Part shown: piece after piece, positions 1 through 6,774 of the stretch | Position numbering within the stretch: the stretch's first letter is position 1 | Layout of the letters: every line of letters begins with the position of its first letter | Program-made: the position numbers and the translations under genes | The notes under the pieces: generated by a model | Databases searched by the model: none | What the model was told of the DNA's origin: nothing | What the model saw: only the letters and a program-made list of their open reading frames with translations | Assembly (NCBI RefSeq): GCF_030063355.1 | Contig: NZ_JASISZ010000021.1 | Span: 1 to 64,000 of the forward strand | Reading direction: 5' to 3' | DNA: 64,000 bases | Origin: Streptomyces sp. PH10-H1 | Lineage (GTDB): Bacteria > Actinomycetota > Actinomycetes > Streptomycetales > Streptomycetaceae

Positions 1-1
1 C

Positions 2-112
2 CTCATCAAGCTCGAAGCCCGCAACGCCTTCGGCTTCCGCAACCGAGAGAACCAACGCCTCCGCTCACGCTGCGCAACCACTCGACGCAGCCGACGACAG
101 GCGTTGCCCGGA
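2..112 (+). pseudogene. C-terminal tail of a transposase (ISL3-like)
   Basis: Frame 2 is open from the window edge and ends at TAA (110-112). The residues read L-I-K-L-E-A-R-N-A-F-G-F-R-N-R-E-N-Q-R-L-R followed by an Arg-rich tail. A G-F-R-N-x-x-N-x-R-L-R stretch near the C-terminus is typical of ISL3-type DDE transposases, from memory. Only the last 36 or so residues are in the window, so whether the element is complete upstream cannot be seen. It ends 32 bases before the ATG of the next gene, whose frame stays open through this stretch. Confidence 0.5.
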
Positions 113-144
113 TAAATTCGAAGACCCACAATCGCGGCGGCGCC

Positions 145-1194
145 ATGGATCTCACCGACAAGGGCCGCACTCCCGAGCGCTGGTACAAGGCCATGCAGGC
201 CCGGGAATTGGCCGTTGGCTTCGGACTAGCCGTGGCAGAGCACATTGTGCAAAAGCGCTACCCGGACCACGTCATCTCGATCGTGGACACCAGTACGGTC
301 CTGCGAGCCGGCTGGCCCCTGAACGTCTCACAACGGAACAAGAGCTCACGGCCCCGCCCCGACTACCTCATCGAAGCGTGGAAACCGGGCGAGCCGTCGA
401 AAGTCACGCTCGTAGCCTGCCGGGGAAACCACCAAAAGCCGAGCAAGCGGGGCGGCCGGACACGCAGCACCACCGTCCAGCAACTGGTAAAAGGCGCCGA
501 GCTGACCGAAGGCATGCACATCGGCCCATGGAACACGACGCCCTGCCTGATGCTGTCCACTGAACTCCTGGGACAGGGCGGAGTCGTGGTCAATGCCCTG
601 CAGGCGCCCGGCGAAGCCCGTCTTCCCGTCCGCACACCGCGTGCCCCGGGAAACGCTGACGAGGAGATCAGAGACAAGCCGGGCATCCCCTACCCCAACG
701 CCATTCACATACCCGCCCACGACGGAAAGCGGGCGCGGACTGTCGACGGCTTCCAAGTAGCCGAACGCGACCTCGGCTGGTTCGGCCAGCTCCTGACCCG
801 TACCGGCACTGCCAACCTGACCGCTCTGGCCGGCGGAGGTCCCCGAATCGCCCAATACCTCACCCCACGCCAGGGACGACAGCACTACGACGTGCCCACC
901 TTCGCCGCCACATCAAGCGTTGACGACGCGGACATCCAAGTCGGCGGAACGAAATTCGTCGGCACGGACCACGTCTTCCGTATGGGGTCCGTACGGATCG
1001 AGGCATTCTCCGGTATGGCCGAGAACCTGTACGAACTCATCAAGAAGGGCCGCGTGGAGGAGTACCGCCAGGCCGCGTTTCAGAGCCGCTCGACCGCGCG
1101 CGACACCCACGAAACCGGCAGATGGAACGGGCCGATTTCCTTCCACGACGACGGCACCGTCATGGCCATGAGCGTCCTCCCCATCCGCGGTTAG
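145..1194 (+). CDS. Conserved hypothetical protein, probably N-terminally truncated
   Basis: 349 codons from the first in-frame ATG; I do not recognise a named family. The frame is open upstream to base 1, through the transposase tail, and no ribosome-binding site precedes the ATG, so the original N-terminus may have been lost when the element inserted. Residues 72-73 are Pro-Asp, followed about 18 residues later by A-C-R-G (91-94) and then a T-V-Q-Q-L-V-K-G-A helix. That spacing resembles the P-D...E-x-K-G...Q-L layout of PD-(D/E)xK nuclease-fold proteins, but with Ala-Cys-Arg where Glu-x-Lys would sit. This is inference only. The C-terminal half (about 250-330) looks globular. It may be a degenerate or non-catalytic relative, or unrelated. 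Confidence 0.6.
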   Translation: MDLTDKGRTPERWYKAMQARELAVGFGLAVAEHIVQKRYPDHVISIVDTSTVLRAGWPLNVSQRNKSSRPRPDYLIEAWKPGEPSKVTLVACRGNHQKPSKRGGRTRSTTVQQLVKGAELTEGMHIGPWNTTPCLMLSTELLGQGGVVVNALQAPGEARLPVRTPRAPGNADEEIRDKPGIPYPNAIHIPAHDGKRARTVDGFQVAERDLGWFGQLLTRTGTANLTALAGGGPRIAQYLTPRQGRQHYDVPTFAATSSVDDADIQVGGTKFVGTDHVFRMGSVRIEAFSGMAENLYELIKKGRVEEYRQAAFQSRSTARDTHETGRWNGPISFHDDGTVMAMSVLPIRG

Positions 1195-1304
1195 GACCCT
1201 CCCTGAACGCACCCGAAGCATCCTCACCGATGCCCCGAGCACAGGAGATGTGGGCGCCCCGCAGTCTGACAAGATCGCATCGAGCGCCCCATATTAAGAT
1301 CCGC

Positions 1305-1520
1305 CGCCACACGCAGTACCCCCGCCAGCACCAGCCGACGGGGGTACGCATCTCTCACATGGCTATCACCAACACCACGGACGCTCCTGGACCACAGTGA
1401 CCTGACCTGCGCTTAAGCGCTTCACCTGGACCGCCTGGACCACACAAGACGCGATCTACAACCTGTACCGTGTAGTACCGAGAGCACAACCCAAGATCAG
1501 GACCGGTTGCGTTCTTGCTG
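1305..1520 (+). pseudogene. Repeat copy A: hairpin leader plus decayed small gene
   Basis: A leader with an inverted repeat (ACCCCCG ... CGGGGGT, 1318-1345) runs into ATG at 1359, giving M-A-I-T-N-T-T-D-A-P-G-P-Q and then TGA at 1398. Further on, in another frame, comes Y-N-L-Y-R-V-V-P (from about 1457) followed by P-K-I-R. The copy at 13000-13287 carries the matching pieces T-N-N-T-D-A-P-G-P-Q and Y-N-L-C-H-V-R-P-V-P ... G-K-I-R, so both are decayed copies of one short gene. A third copy (11925-12000) keeps only the leader. Function unknown. Confidence 0.45.
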
Positions 1521-1612
1521 GTCAGAGTGGTATCGCAGGGGCTTAGACGTCATCTCACCCACCCTCTCCCGCACCCACATCTCACGTCCCTTCAAGGGCG
1601 GGAGCGGGAGCC

Positions 1613-1663
1613 CTCTGCGAGCGGGTGATCGGAACCGTACGCCGCGAAGCCCTCGACCACGTC
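1613..1663 (+). pseudogene. Fragment of an rve-type integrase/transposase
   Basis: Seventeen codons read L-C-E-R-V-I-G-T-V-R-R-E-A-L-D-H-V. This matches the region around the third catalytic acidic residue of IS3/IS481-like integrase-core transposases (typically E-R-x-x-x-T-x-R-x-E). The match stops abruptly where the minus-strand IS5-type remnant begins, so two different elements are joined here. It is far too short to be functional. Confidence 0.45.
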
Positions 1664-1840
1664 CCGACCTCCAGCGGCAGCAGTTGCCAGCTGACGCCGC
1701 TCAGAGCACGAACAAGATGACCCGCAGCACAGCCGGTCATCCACCGGCTTCGGGCCGGGAGCCTTCTGCGGCCAGGGCGGCAGCAACGGCTCGATCAGCG
1801 CCCACAGTTCGCCATCCCCGATCCACGGCCGATTCCTCAT
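1625..1840 (-). pseudogene. Frameshifted N-terminus of an IS5-family transposase
   Basis: From ATG at 1840 the product begins M-R-N-R-P-W-I-G-D-G-E-L-W-A-L-I-E-P-L-L-, the usual opening of IS5/IS427-type (DUF4096) transposases. After G-P-K-P-V-D-D-R-L-C the frame breaks. The expected I-L-F-V-L ... W-Q-L-L-P-L-E-V-G can still be read in pieces from the other frames, showing at least two indels. No catalytic DDE region follows. This is dead insertion-element debris. Confidence 0.65.
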
Positions 1841-2210
1841 ACCTCACGAACAGCGGAATCGTCTGTCGGTCACGCCCGACCAATACGTCTCAGCAAGATC
1901 GCGTTGCGAGCCCTAAAGCACGCATCAAGCAATTCCCGCAGCAGAATAGTAGCGCCGGGACTCACAAGAACGGGCCGAATGGAATGCGAAAATGAATCTG
2001 ACCTGCAGTCGATCTGATGCGTTTCCCGGCGATGGGACGGGCAACGTCAATCGGGCGTGGAATCCAGCACTTCGACGGGTACAGCTCCGACCGGACCCGC
2101 AGCTCCGCGGACGATGCTCGTGCCACAGCTGACCCAACGCGGGAAATGCCCGTAGCCGAGGCTCGCAACCCCGAGAGGTGCGGGCCCCAGCTATGACGTG
2201 CGCTTGGGAG

Positions 2211-2414
2211 TCAGGCGGGAACGATGTTCTCGGCCGTCGGGCTCTTCCGGCCCGGCGCGATGTCAAAGGTGACCCTCTGACCCTCGAGCAGCTCACGGAA
2301 GCCCTGGGCGGCGATGTTCGAGAAGTGGGCGTACACGTCAGCGCCGCCACTGTCCTGCTCGATGAAGCCGAACCCCTTTGCTGCGTTGAACCATTTCACG
2401 GTGCCGGACGCCAT
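2211..2414 (-). CDS. Cold-shock protein (CspA family)
   Basis: 67 residues, the normal size for bacterial cold-shock domain proteins, which bind single-stranded RNA/DNA and act as RNA chaperones. RNP1 (K-G-F-G-F-I, about residues 13-18) and RNP2 (V-Y-A-H-F, about 29-33) are intact. I chose the ATG at 2414 rather than 2420 because the GGAG at about 2423-2426 is 8 bases from it and the family starts M-A-S-G-T-V-K-W. It is a diverged paralogue of the protein at 8471-8674 and shares leader sequence with it. It differs at several otherwise conserved positions (N-A-A-K, Q-D-S-G-G, I-A-P-G-R). Confidence 0.93.
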   Translation of the reverse strand: MASGTVKWFNAAKGFGFIEQDSGGADVYAHFSNIAAQGFRELLEGQRVTFDIAPGRKSPTAENIVPA

Positions 2415-3033
2415 TGCCATATCTCCTTCGGGCAGTACGCCGGAATCCGCAATGCGCGGATACCAGGTCGCCGCGATAATGCCCTGCCCGAAAAATGAGC
2501 GGAAATGCAAAAGCGCTTCCAGCGGCTTGACCTACCGACGAAGGCACTTGGAATTTTGGGAATCACAACCGCAGCTGAGATCGAGAGTAACATGCCGCCG
2601 CAGCCCGCATACGTTAAACAATTACGTTGTGTTCATTGCGGTAAAAAGACTCCCCATATGGCGCGTTAAATCCTTCCCTCACGGACATAGATATTGATCC
2701 ATCCGGAGCAGAATGTTTCAGGAACAGCCTTACGTTCGACCCTCCCAGCCGGCCAGAGCTATCTGCTGGCCCCCTCCCCCCGCCGGCTCCCCTCGCGTGC
2801 CCCGTTCGCAGGAGACCGTTTGATGGTGCGCGCCCTCGGCAACCCCGTACCCGGCCCCACGGGCGCCCCGACTTGGTTGAGTGCCTACCGGAAGGGGCAC
2901 CGAAAACGATCAGTGCTGACAGCGGCCGTTACGGGGCGTCAGGAACGCGCAAGGTGGCCCACACGCGCTTGCACCGGCACCCGCTCCGCCGTCACCTGCA
3001 CACACGGCCGGTTCACGATCTCGGGTTCTGTGC
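2415..3033. other. Long, AT-richer leader of the cold-shock gene and spacer
   Basis: No gene found. The part next to the cold-shock start (about 2430-2690) is visibly richer in A/T than its surroundings and would be the promoter and 5' leader of the minus-strand cold-shock gene. The rest (2700-3033) shows nothing I can name. Confidence 0.5.
2430..2487 (-). promoter_or_regulatory. Cold-shock leader element shared with the second csp gene
   Basis: On the minus strand the leader reads ATCGCGGCGAC, then a small hairpin (CCGC ... GCGG at about 2447-2460), then the ribosome-binding site. The same order ATCGCGGCGAC, hairpin, Shine-Dalgarno occurs before the plus-strand cold-shock gene (8404-8464). 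Conservation between otherwise different leaders suggests a functional 5'UTR element, perhaps a cold-responsive structure; the role is inferred. Confidence 0.5.
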
Positions 3034-3369
3034 TCAGGCGGTGGGGTTGCTGGGGCGGTTGCGCAGCTGTTCGTTGAGGGCCAGAGCTTCTTCGAGCTGG
3101 TCTTCCAGCGCCACGATGCGGCAGGCGGTTTCGATGGCGGTGCCCTGGTCGACGAGTTCGCGGGCTCGGGCGGCGATGCGCAGTTGGTAGCGGGAGTAGC
3201 GGCGGTGGCCGCCCTCGGACCGCAGGGGGGTGATCAGGCGGGCTTCGCCGATCGCGCGCAGGAACGCGGCGTTGGTGCCGATCATCTCGGCGGCCCGGCC
3301 CATGGTGTAGGCGGGGTAGTCCTCGTCATCGAACCGGTCGGCCGGGCTGGCGGGGGGTTGTTCGGTCAT
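3034..3369 (-). CDS. Small MerR-like helix-turn-helix regulator, copy 1
   Basis: 111 residues. After an acidic D-D-E-D-Y-P-A-Y-T start, an N-terminal MerR-type HTH reads M-G-R-A-A-E-M-I-G-T-N ... F-L-R-A-I ... L-I-T-P-L-R-S-E-G-G-H-R-R-Y-S, the MerR recognition helix and wing. The C-terminus (E-D-Q-L-E-E-A-L-A-L-N-E-Q-L) looks like a short dimerisation coiled coil, with no effector domain. About 80% similar to the protein at 5015-5335. Each copy is divergent from a gene for a Cys-containing small protein. Its ATG overlaps the stop of an 8-codon upstream reading frame. It probably binds the intervening leader region (inference). Confidence 0.88.
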   Translation of the reverse strand: MTEQPPASPADRFDDEDYPAYTMGRAAEMIGTNAAFLRAIGEARLITPLRSEGGHRRYSRYQLRIAARARELVDQGTAIETACRIVALEDQLEEALALNEQLRNRPSNPTA

Positions 3370-3395
3370 TACGCCTCTTCGTGTCTGGTGGTCAT
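3369..3395 (-). CDS. Eight-codon upstream reading frame coupled to the MerR-like gene
   Basis: A perfect AGGAGG (3400-3405, minus strand) sits 4 bases before ATG at 3395, giving M-T-T-R-H-E-E-A and TAA at 3371-3369. The stop overlaps the downstream start as TAATG. The downstream gene has only a weak site of its own (GAGG within the short frame), so translation may be coupled through it. In paralogue copy 2 the aligned ATG is the start of the regulator itself, so this could instead be a relic of a shifted start. Confidence 0.45.
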   Translation of the reverse strand: MTTRHEEA

Positions 3396-3420
3396 CTGGC
3401 CTCCTGGGGGAACGCGTGGA

Positions 3421-3455
3421 GGGGCCCCGGAGCCGTACCTGGCTTCCGGGGCCCC
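3421..3455 (-). promoter_or_regulatory. GC-rich hairpin in the leader of MerR-like copy 1
   Basis: Arms GGGGCCCCGGAGCC and GGCTTCCGGGGCCCC pair over 14 bp with one bulged base and a 6-base loop, about 51 bases upstream of the regulator start. The paralogous leader has a hairpin at the same place with compensating base changes (5374-5404). It could act as an attenuator, RNA-stability element or terminator for transcription coming from upstream. Confidence 0.5.
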
Positions 3456-3724
3456 ATGGGGCGGATCAAACACCATCTACATCTACCGGCTTGTGCGTGC
3501 CGGTCCTGCCGTATTCGCATCGCCGCGTCGGGGGAACACGGAATGCGGGGATCTTGAATGCTTGACCGGGGACCACCTTCCAATCCGGGGCCTTGCGAGT
3601 GCCCACACACACCTGCCGTGCGGGCGATCCTGATGGTGTCGCTCCGAACCTTTCCTGCTCGTACCTGAACGACGAGAACTACTGACCTGCTGGTACTTCA
3701 GATACTGCGGTCCTGCGATCACCA

Positions 3725-3850
3725 CTGCTGGTGGCCTTCACCGCACCACCGTCCGACAGCCAGCCCCGTCGCCTGTCCCGCAACTGCTCTGGCTTAGAAC
3801 CCCACTGCCGAACCTCCTGGCGCGCGCGCCCGCAGCCGGCGCCTTCACCA
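3725..3850 (+). repeat. 126-bp interspersed repeat, copy 1
   Basis: Matches 5631-5757 and 5801-5930. A core of about 30 bases around TTAGAACCCCACTGCCGAAC is identical in all three copies, and flanking bases are 80-90% alike. It lies between the divergent MerR-like and Cys-protein genes in each module. No reading frame is conserved, so this is DNA or RNA-level sequence. Confidence 0.75.
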
Positions 3851-3865
3851 AGAGACCACTCATCC

Positions 3866-3909
3866 ACTGCTGGTACTGCTGGTACTGCTGGTACTGCTGG
3901 TCCTGCTGT
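3866..3909 (+). repeat. Tandem 9-bp repeat (ACTGCTGGT)
   Basis: Four exact 9-bp units run from 3866 to 3901, followed by a degenerate fifth. Degenerate ACTGCTGGTACTGC pieces also occur near 5945-5965 in the second module, but without the clean tandem run. Confidence 0.85.
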
Positions 3910-3979
3910 CAGAACTGCACTTGCTGTACTGCGTTTGTACCTACTGCGGTCCTGCACGGCGACCCCTCAGTGGGTCACC

Positions 3980-4236
3980 TGGCCCGGCAACCAACCCTGC
4001 GGCCACGTGCACTGAACGGCCGCCGGATTCCATCACCGTGCCACACACTCTGCGCGCCAGTTCGTGTCTGCCGCGCCCTGCTGTCTTCTTGGCTACGACA
4101 GGAACACTACCCACACCCCGGCAGGAATGTCTACTGCAGCCAGGATAGATTTCCGTGTCGGCAGGAGGGAGGCATACTGCTCCCGTCCACCACGACCAAA
4201 GAGTGCGCCAGAGCACAGACGGGGCAGGAGAACGGC
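3980..4236 (+). promoter_or_regulatory. Conserved 5' region of the Cys-protein gene, copy 1
   Basis: From about 3980 to 4157 this is closely similar to 6080-6258 upstream of the second copy, including GGAACACTACCCACACCC and GGATAGATTT. A TAGATT resembles an actinobacterial -10 box, but I find no convincing -35 at proper spacing. The promoter assignment is therefore tentative; the conservation is direct observation. Confidence 0.4.
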
Positions 4237-4629
4237 ATGCGAACCGACCGCTCGCCCGTTCCGGAGACGGACATCTGCGACCTGTGCGCCCGACGGCTCA
4301 CCGACGGATGCCAGATGGGCGTCGTCCCGGACTCCTCCGCGATCCACGCCCGCAGCCCGGCGCGCGACGGCCGGCGACTGGTCGTCGCCTGCTCCCCCGA
4401 ACACCTGGCCGCCCTGCAGCAGGAGTACCGCACCCGCCCGTACGTGCCCGAGGAACTGTGGGCCGGGCAGATCGACCGCGCGCAGGCGCTTCAACCCAAG
4501 GTGCTCAGCAGGGATGCGCTGTCGGCGGCCGCGGGCCTGAGCCTCCTGGAAGTCCAGCGCGCTCTGGCCTGGAAGAACCGCGACCGGCGACGGTACGAAC
4601 AGGATCCGCAAACACCCGAAGTCGGCTGA
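4237..4629 (+). CDS. Small Cys-containing hypothetical protein, copy 1
   Basis: 130 residues from ATG 4237, with CAGGAG 6 bases upstream. Not assigned to a named family. The N-terminus has D-I-C-D-L-C (Cys14, Cys17), then Cys25 and a further Cys in V-V-A-C-S-P-E-H-L, a pattern that could bind one metal ion. The middle reads H-A-R-S-P-A-R-D-G-R-R, and the C-terminal half (E-E-L-W-A-G-Q-I-D-R-A ... L-S-L-L-E-V-Q-R-A-L-A-W) looks like a small helical, possibly winged-helix, domain. It is divergent from the MerR-like gene across an 870-bp repeat-bearing region. The intact paralogue of 6342-6749. Confidence 0.8.
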   Translation: MRTDRSPVPETDICDLCARRLTDGCQMGVVPDSSAIHARSPARDGRRLVVACSPEHLAALQQEYRTRPYVPEELWAGQIDRAQALQPKVLSRDALSAAAGLSLLEVQRALAWKNRDRRRYEQDPQTPEVG

Positions 4630-5014
4630 AGGACTCGACTGGTCCGGATGCCTCAGCGACTGCGGGTCAGCGGGCCTTTCGGGTCTGCCGGCGGCGCCGC
4701 CGGTGCGTGTCGGACAACGCTCCTGCTGGTGGCGTGGACTGATGCCCGCCACGGGAAGGGAGCGAGCAGCACAGAGACCGCCGGGCCGCGCCAACACTTC
4801 TGCGACTCCTCCTGTGCCTTTGCGCTGATCGTCCCGGCCGCAGCCGGCCCGCACCGCCCCCGGTACACACATCTCGGGGCAGCCCCGCCCGCAGGAGGCA
4901 GAACTGAGTCCTCAGGGCGCGAGGGGTCGAGGGTGGAGGATGACCGGCGGCCTGCTTGCGCACCGGGCATGTGATGCGGCGGCGAGCAGGTTGCCTGCCG
5001 CGCGGCTACTGCGA
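4630..5014. other. Spacer between the two modules
   Basis: 385 bases between convergent ends of the first Cys-protein gene and the second MerR-like gene. I see no gene, RNA or convincing terminator here. Confidence 0.4.
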
Positions 5015-5335
5015 TCAGGCGGCGGGGTGGTGGGTGCGGAGCTGGGCGTTGCGTGCGAGGGCTTCTTCGAGCTGGTCCTGCAGGGCGACGATGCGGCAGG
5101 CGGTGTCGATGGCGGTGCCCTGGTCGACGAGTTCACGGACCCGGGCGGCGACGCGCAGTTGGAAGCGGGAGTAGCGGCGGTGGCCGCCCTGGGAGCGCAG
5201 GGGGGTGATCAGGCGGGCGTCACCGATCGCGCGCAGGAAACCGGGGTTGGTGCCGATCATTTCGGCGGCGCGGCCGATGGTGTAGGCGGGGTAGTCCTCG
5301 TCATCGAGACGGCCGAAGGAGACCTCTGCTGTCAT
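5015..5335 (-). CDS. Small MerR-like helix-turn-helix regulator, copy 2
   Basis: 106 residues with the same architecture as copy 1: acidic start, MerR HTH (I-G-R-A-A-E-M-I-G-T-N-P-G-F-L-R-A-I ... T-P-L-R-S-Q-G-G-H-R-R-Y-S-R-F), then a coiled-coil-like tail ending H-H-P-A-A. The ATG at 5335 follows GAGGTGAG directly, with no separate upstream reading frame, unlike copy 1. Differences from copy 1 are mostly conservative, so both look selected. The partner gene on the other side of the leader is frameshifted. Confidence 0.88.
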   Translation of the reverse strand: MTAEVSFGRLDDEDYPAYTIGRAAEMIGTNPGFLRAIGDARLITPLRSQGGHRRYSRFQLRVAARVRELVDQGTAIDTACRIVALQDQLEEALARNAQLRTHHPAA

Positions 5336-5373
5336 CTCACCTCACTGGGAAACGGACGAAGGGAACGCGTGGA

Positions 5374-5404
5374 GGGGCCCTGGCGCTTGCAGCGCCAGGG
5401 CCCC
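5374..5404 (-). promoter_or_regulatory. GC-rich hairpin in the leader of MerR-like copy 2
   Basis: Arms GGGGCCCTGGCGCT and AGCGCCAGGGCCCC form a perfect 14-bp stem with a 3-base loop, 38 bases before the start. Compared with the hairpin at 3421-3455, three positions in the stem differ and all are compensated on the opposite arm, so pairing rather than sequence is kept. Confidence 0.6.
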
Positions 5405-5630
5405 GAAGGACGGAAAACACCACCTGCCGGCCCTGGTACTGCGCCGGCCTACTGTGTCCGCACGACCGACCGTGGTCGGGGGCGCGGGGATCGCGGATGC
5501 GTGACCGGAGACCACCTCACTATCGATGTCCTGCGGTACCCGGACTCAAGCGTTCGGCCCGGGCGATCCTGATGGCGCTCAACCCCTCCGCTCCCTCTAG
5601 ATGAATCACTTACCCAACCCGTACTGCGAA

Positions 5631-5757
5631 CTGCTGGTGGCCTTCACCGCACCACCCTCCGGCAGCCAGCCCCGTCGCCCGTCCTGCAACCGCTCTGGCT
5701 TAGAACCCCACTGCCGAACCTCCCGATGCGCGCGCCCGCAGCCGACGCCTTCACCGA
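5631..5757 (+). repeat. 127-bp interspersed repeat, copy 2
   Basis: Second copy of the element at 3725-3850, immediately followed by a third at 5801-5930, so the element was additionally duplicated in tandem inside the second module. Confidence 0.75.
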
Positions 5758-5800
5758 GGAACTGCTCACACTCCACTGCTGCATACCGCTGGTGATACGT

Positions 5801-5930
5801 ACTGCTCGGTGGCCTGCACTAGCGCCACACTTTCGGCAGCCAGCCCCGTCGCCTGTCCTGCGTCTGCTCTGGCTTAGAACCCCACTGCCGAACCTCCCGG
5901 CGCGCGCGCCCGCAGCCGACGCCTTCACCG
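5801..5930 (+). repeat. 130-bp interspersed repeat, copy 3
   Basis: Tandem neighbour of copy 2 with a diverged first 30 bases. The end (CGCCCGCAGCC(G/A)(G/A)CGCCTTCACC) matches all copies. Confidence 0.75.
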
Positions 5931-6079
5931 AGGAACCAATGGGTACTGCACTGCTGGTACTGCAACCGCATCCGATACTGCTGAAACTGCATGATGCGGT
6001 CCTGCTGAACTGCGGGTACTGCGTGTCAGACCTGCACTTGCAGTAATGCGGTCCTGCGCGGCTGCCCCTCCCGGGGCGA

Positions 6080-6341
6080 CCCGGCCCGGCAATCAACCCT
6101 GCGACCCACCAGCACTGCACTGGCCGCCGAATTCCATCACCGTGCCACCTACTTTGCACGGCAGTTCGTGTCTACCGCACCCTGCTTCCTTCTTGGCTAC
6201 GAGAGGAACACTACCCACACCCGGAAGCGAATGTCTACTTCACCTGGGATAGATTTTTGTGGCACGAACCGATAGGCATCCTGTCTCCCGCTCGGCAGGC
6301 ACCGGTGGCAACGGGAGGCATGGAAGGGGTAGGAGAACCGC
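6080..6341 (+). promoter_or_regulatory. Conserved 5' region of the Cys-protein gene, copy 2
   Basis: Counterpart of 3980-4236: GGAACACTACCCACACCC and GGGATAGATTT are kept. Downstream of about 6258 the two leaders diverge, although a GGAG before the ATG remains (6331-6334). The start region thus looks functional although the gene itself is broken. Confidence 0.4.
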
Positions 6342-6749
6342 ATGAGAGACGACCAGTCACCGTCCGTCCCGCAGACGGACATCTGCGATGCGTGCGCCCG
6401 GCCGCTGACCGACGGGTGCCACCTGGGCGTCGTCCGGGACTCCTCCGCGATCCACCCCCGCCACCGGGCACGTGACGGGCGGCGCCTGATCGCCGCCTGC
6501 TCTCCCGAGCACCTCGTGGCGCTGCAGCGGGAGTATCGCGAGCGGCCCTTCGTCCATGAGGAGTTGGGGCCGGGCAGATCCTGCGTGCCCTGGCTCAGCA
6601 GCCCGACGGACTGGCTGCCGAAGCCCTATGCGCGGCCACGGGGCTGGATGATCTACAGATCCGACGCGCCATGGAGTGGGAGCAGCATCGGGCTCAGCAC
6701 CGCCCGCAGTCCTGCGAGCACCACCTGCACTCCCCCGATGCCGGGTGAC
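6342..6749 (+). pseudogene. Cys-containing hypothetical protein, copy 2, frameshifted
   Basis: From ATG 6342 the product parallels copy 1 through C-D-A-C-A-R-P-L-T-D-G-C, D-G-R-R and F-V-H-E-E-L. At about 6568 one base is missing: the run TTGGGGCC corresponds to TTG-TGG-GCC in copy 1 (E-L-W-A-G). Restoring one base gives W-A-G-Q-I-L-R-A-L-A-Q-Q-P-D-G-L-A-A-E-A and a natural TGA at 6747-6749. Without it the frame runs on to 6794 with Pro/Ser-rich nonsense. It could be a true inactivating deletion, a sequencing error or programmed slippage. The first two are much more likely. Confidence 0.75.
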
Positions 6750-6774
6750 AGTCTCGACCGGTGGGGTGCGGTGG

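Larger units (their letters stand above)
1195..2210. other. Gene-free stretch with insertion-element debris
   Basis: About 1 kb without an intact gene. It holds copy A of a repeated leader/small-gene remnant (1305-1520), a short integrase fragment on the plus strand (1613-1663) and a frameshifted IS5-type transposase start on the minus strand (about 1625-1840). I see nothing recognisable between 1841 and 2210. Confidence 0.6.

Noticed and set aside
2415-2510. Earlier start giving a 99-residue cold-shock protein
   Set aside because: The extra N-terminus is not found in the family, and the Shine-Dalgarno fits ATG 2414.
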